A DNA stretch of 22,190 nucleotides, taken from the NCBI GenBank assembly GCA_036001225.1, contig DASYUM010000274.1, forward strand, positions 1 through 22,190, in the 5' to 3' direction. The notes below the pieces were generated by a model. It was given only the letters and a program-made list of their open reading frames with translations. It was not told the DNA's origin and searched no databases. The translations under genes and the position numbers were made by a program. This document shows, piece by piece, positions 22,088-22,190 of this stretch; positions within the stretch are counted from its first letter, which is position 1, and every line of letters starts with the position of its first letter. The DNA comes from DASYUM01 sp036001225. GTDB lineage: Bacteria; Methylomirabilota; Methylomirabilia; Rokubacteriales; DASRDR01.

Positions 22088-22190
22088 GTGCCTCTCCCGC
22101 TGACATCGCCCCGCCACGCCGTCCGGGACGCGACCGACGCCCTCGAGCTCTGCTTCGCCCGAGGGTGGACCGACGGCCTGCCGGTGGTGC
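22088..22190 (+). CDS. Start of a gene cut by the right edge; possibly a UGSC-family protein
   Basis: A GTG one base after the CDGSH stop opens a frame that stays open to the window edge (34 codons): VPLPLTSPRHAVRDATDALE, then LCFARGWTDGLPVV. The WTDGLPVV phrase recalls, from memory, the N-terminal part of UGSC-family (seleno)proteins and relatives, but the diagnostic region is outside the window. The tight spacing implies co-transcription with the CDGSH gene. Confidence 0.5.
   Translation, partial: MPLPLTSPRHAVRDATDALELCFARGWTDGLPVV

Overview
The window is about 22 kb of densely packed, very GC-rich bacterial chromosome. There is no sign of phage, insertion sequence, CRISPR, tRNA or rRNA. 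Gene content (ABC transporters for branched-chain amino acids and peptides, a Tat-exported binding protein, an amidohydrolase with an NHL beta-propeller protein, a CDGSH protein) and GGAGGGGG/CCCCCTCC stem repeats between genes suggest a soil or groundwater bacterium. My best guess is the Rokubacteria/Methylomirabilota group, at low to moderate confidence and by inference only. No taxonomic marker is present.

Layout. (1) 1-4545, minus strand: ygfZ-like folate-binding protein, then a DUF255 thioredoxin-fold protein, then a family 5 peptide-type binding protein cut by the left edge. A strong extended -10 promoter lies ahead of ygfZ. (2) 4625-6913, plus strand: an AMMECR1-domain protein, a short MutY, a fusion of Fe-S uracil-DNA glycosylase with a MutT-like NUDIX domain, and a 34-residue membrane microprotein, each overlapping the next. 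It reads as a compact DNA-base repair operon. (3) 6924-8147: a four-helix membrane protein on the minus strand, and a lone membrane-anchored 119-residue protein on the plus strand. The latter lies behind a textbook sigma-54 promoter with operator-like repeats upstream. (4) 8125-12217, minus strand: peptide deformylase, a degenerate receiver domain, a 33-residue microprotein, a ferritin-like diiron protein, an amidohydrolase and an NHL propeller protein, in one closely spaced run. (5) 12218-14852, minus strand: two copies of a hairpin repeat, then nicotinamidase, epoxyqueuosine reductase and a methyltransferase. (6) 14888-16914, plus strand: chromate transporter ChrA and an EamA-family exporter. 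(7) 17156-21745, plus strand: a complete branched-chain amino acid type ABC importer (binding protein, LivH, LivM, LivG, LivF). It has a candidate sigma-70 promoter, and a hairpin cluster separates the binding-protein gene from the membrane genes. (8) 21850-22190: a CDGSH iron-sulfur protein and the first codons of a gene cut by the right edge.

The most interesting items are the glycosylase-NUDIX fusion next to a MutY lacking its own C-terminal domain, the sigma-54 promoter with an enhancer-like site, the two microproteins, the structured spacer ahead of the importer operon, the hairpin repeat family, and five TGATG stop/start junctions that point to coupled translation.
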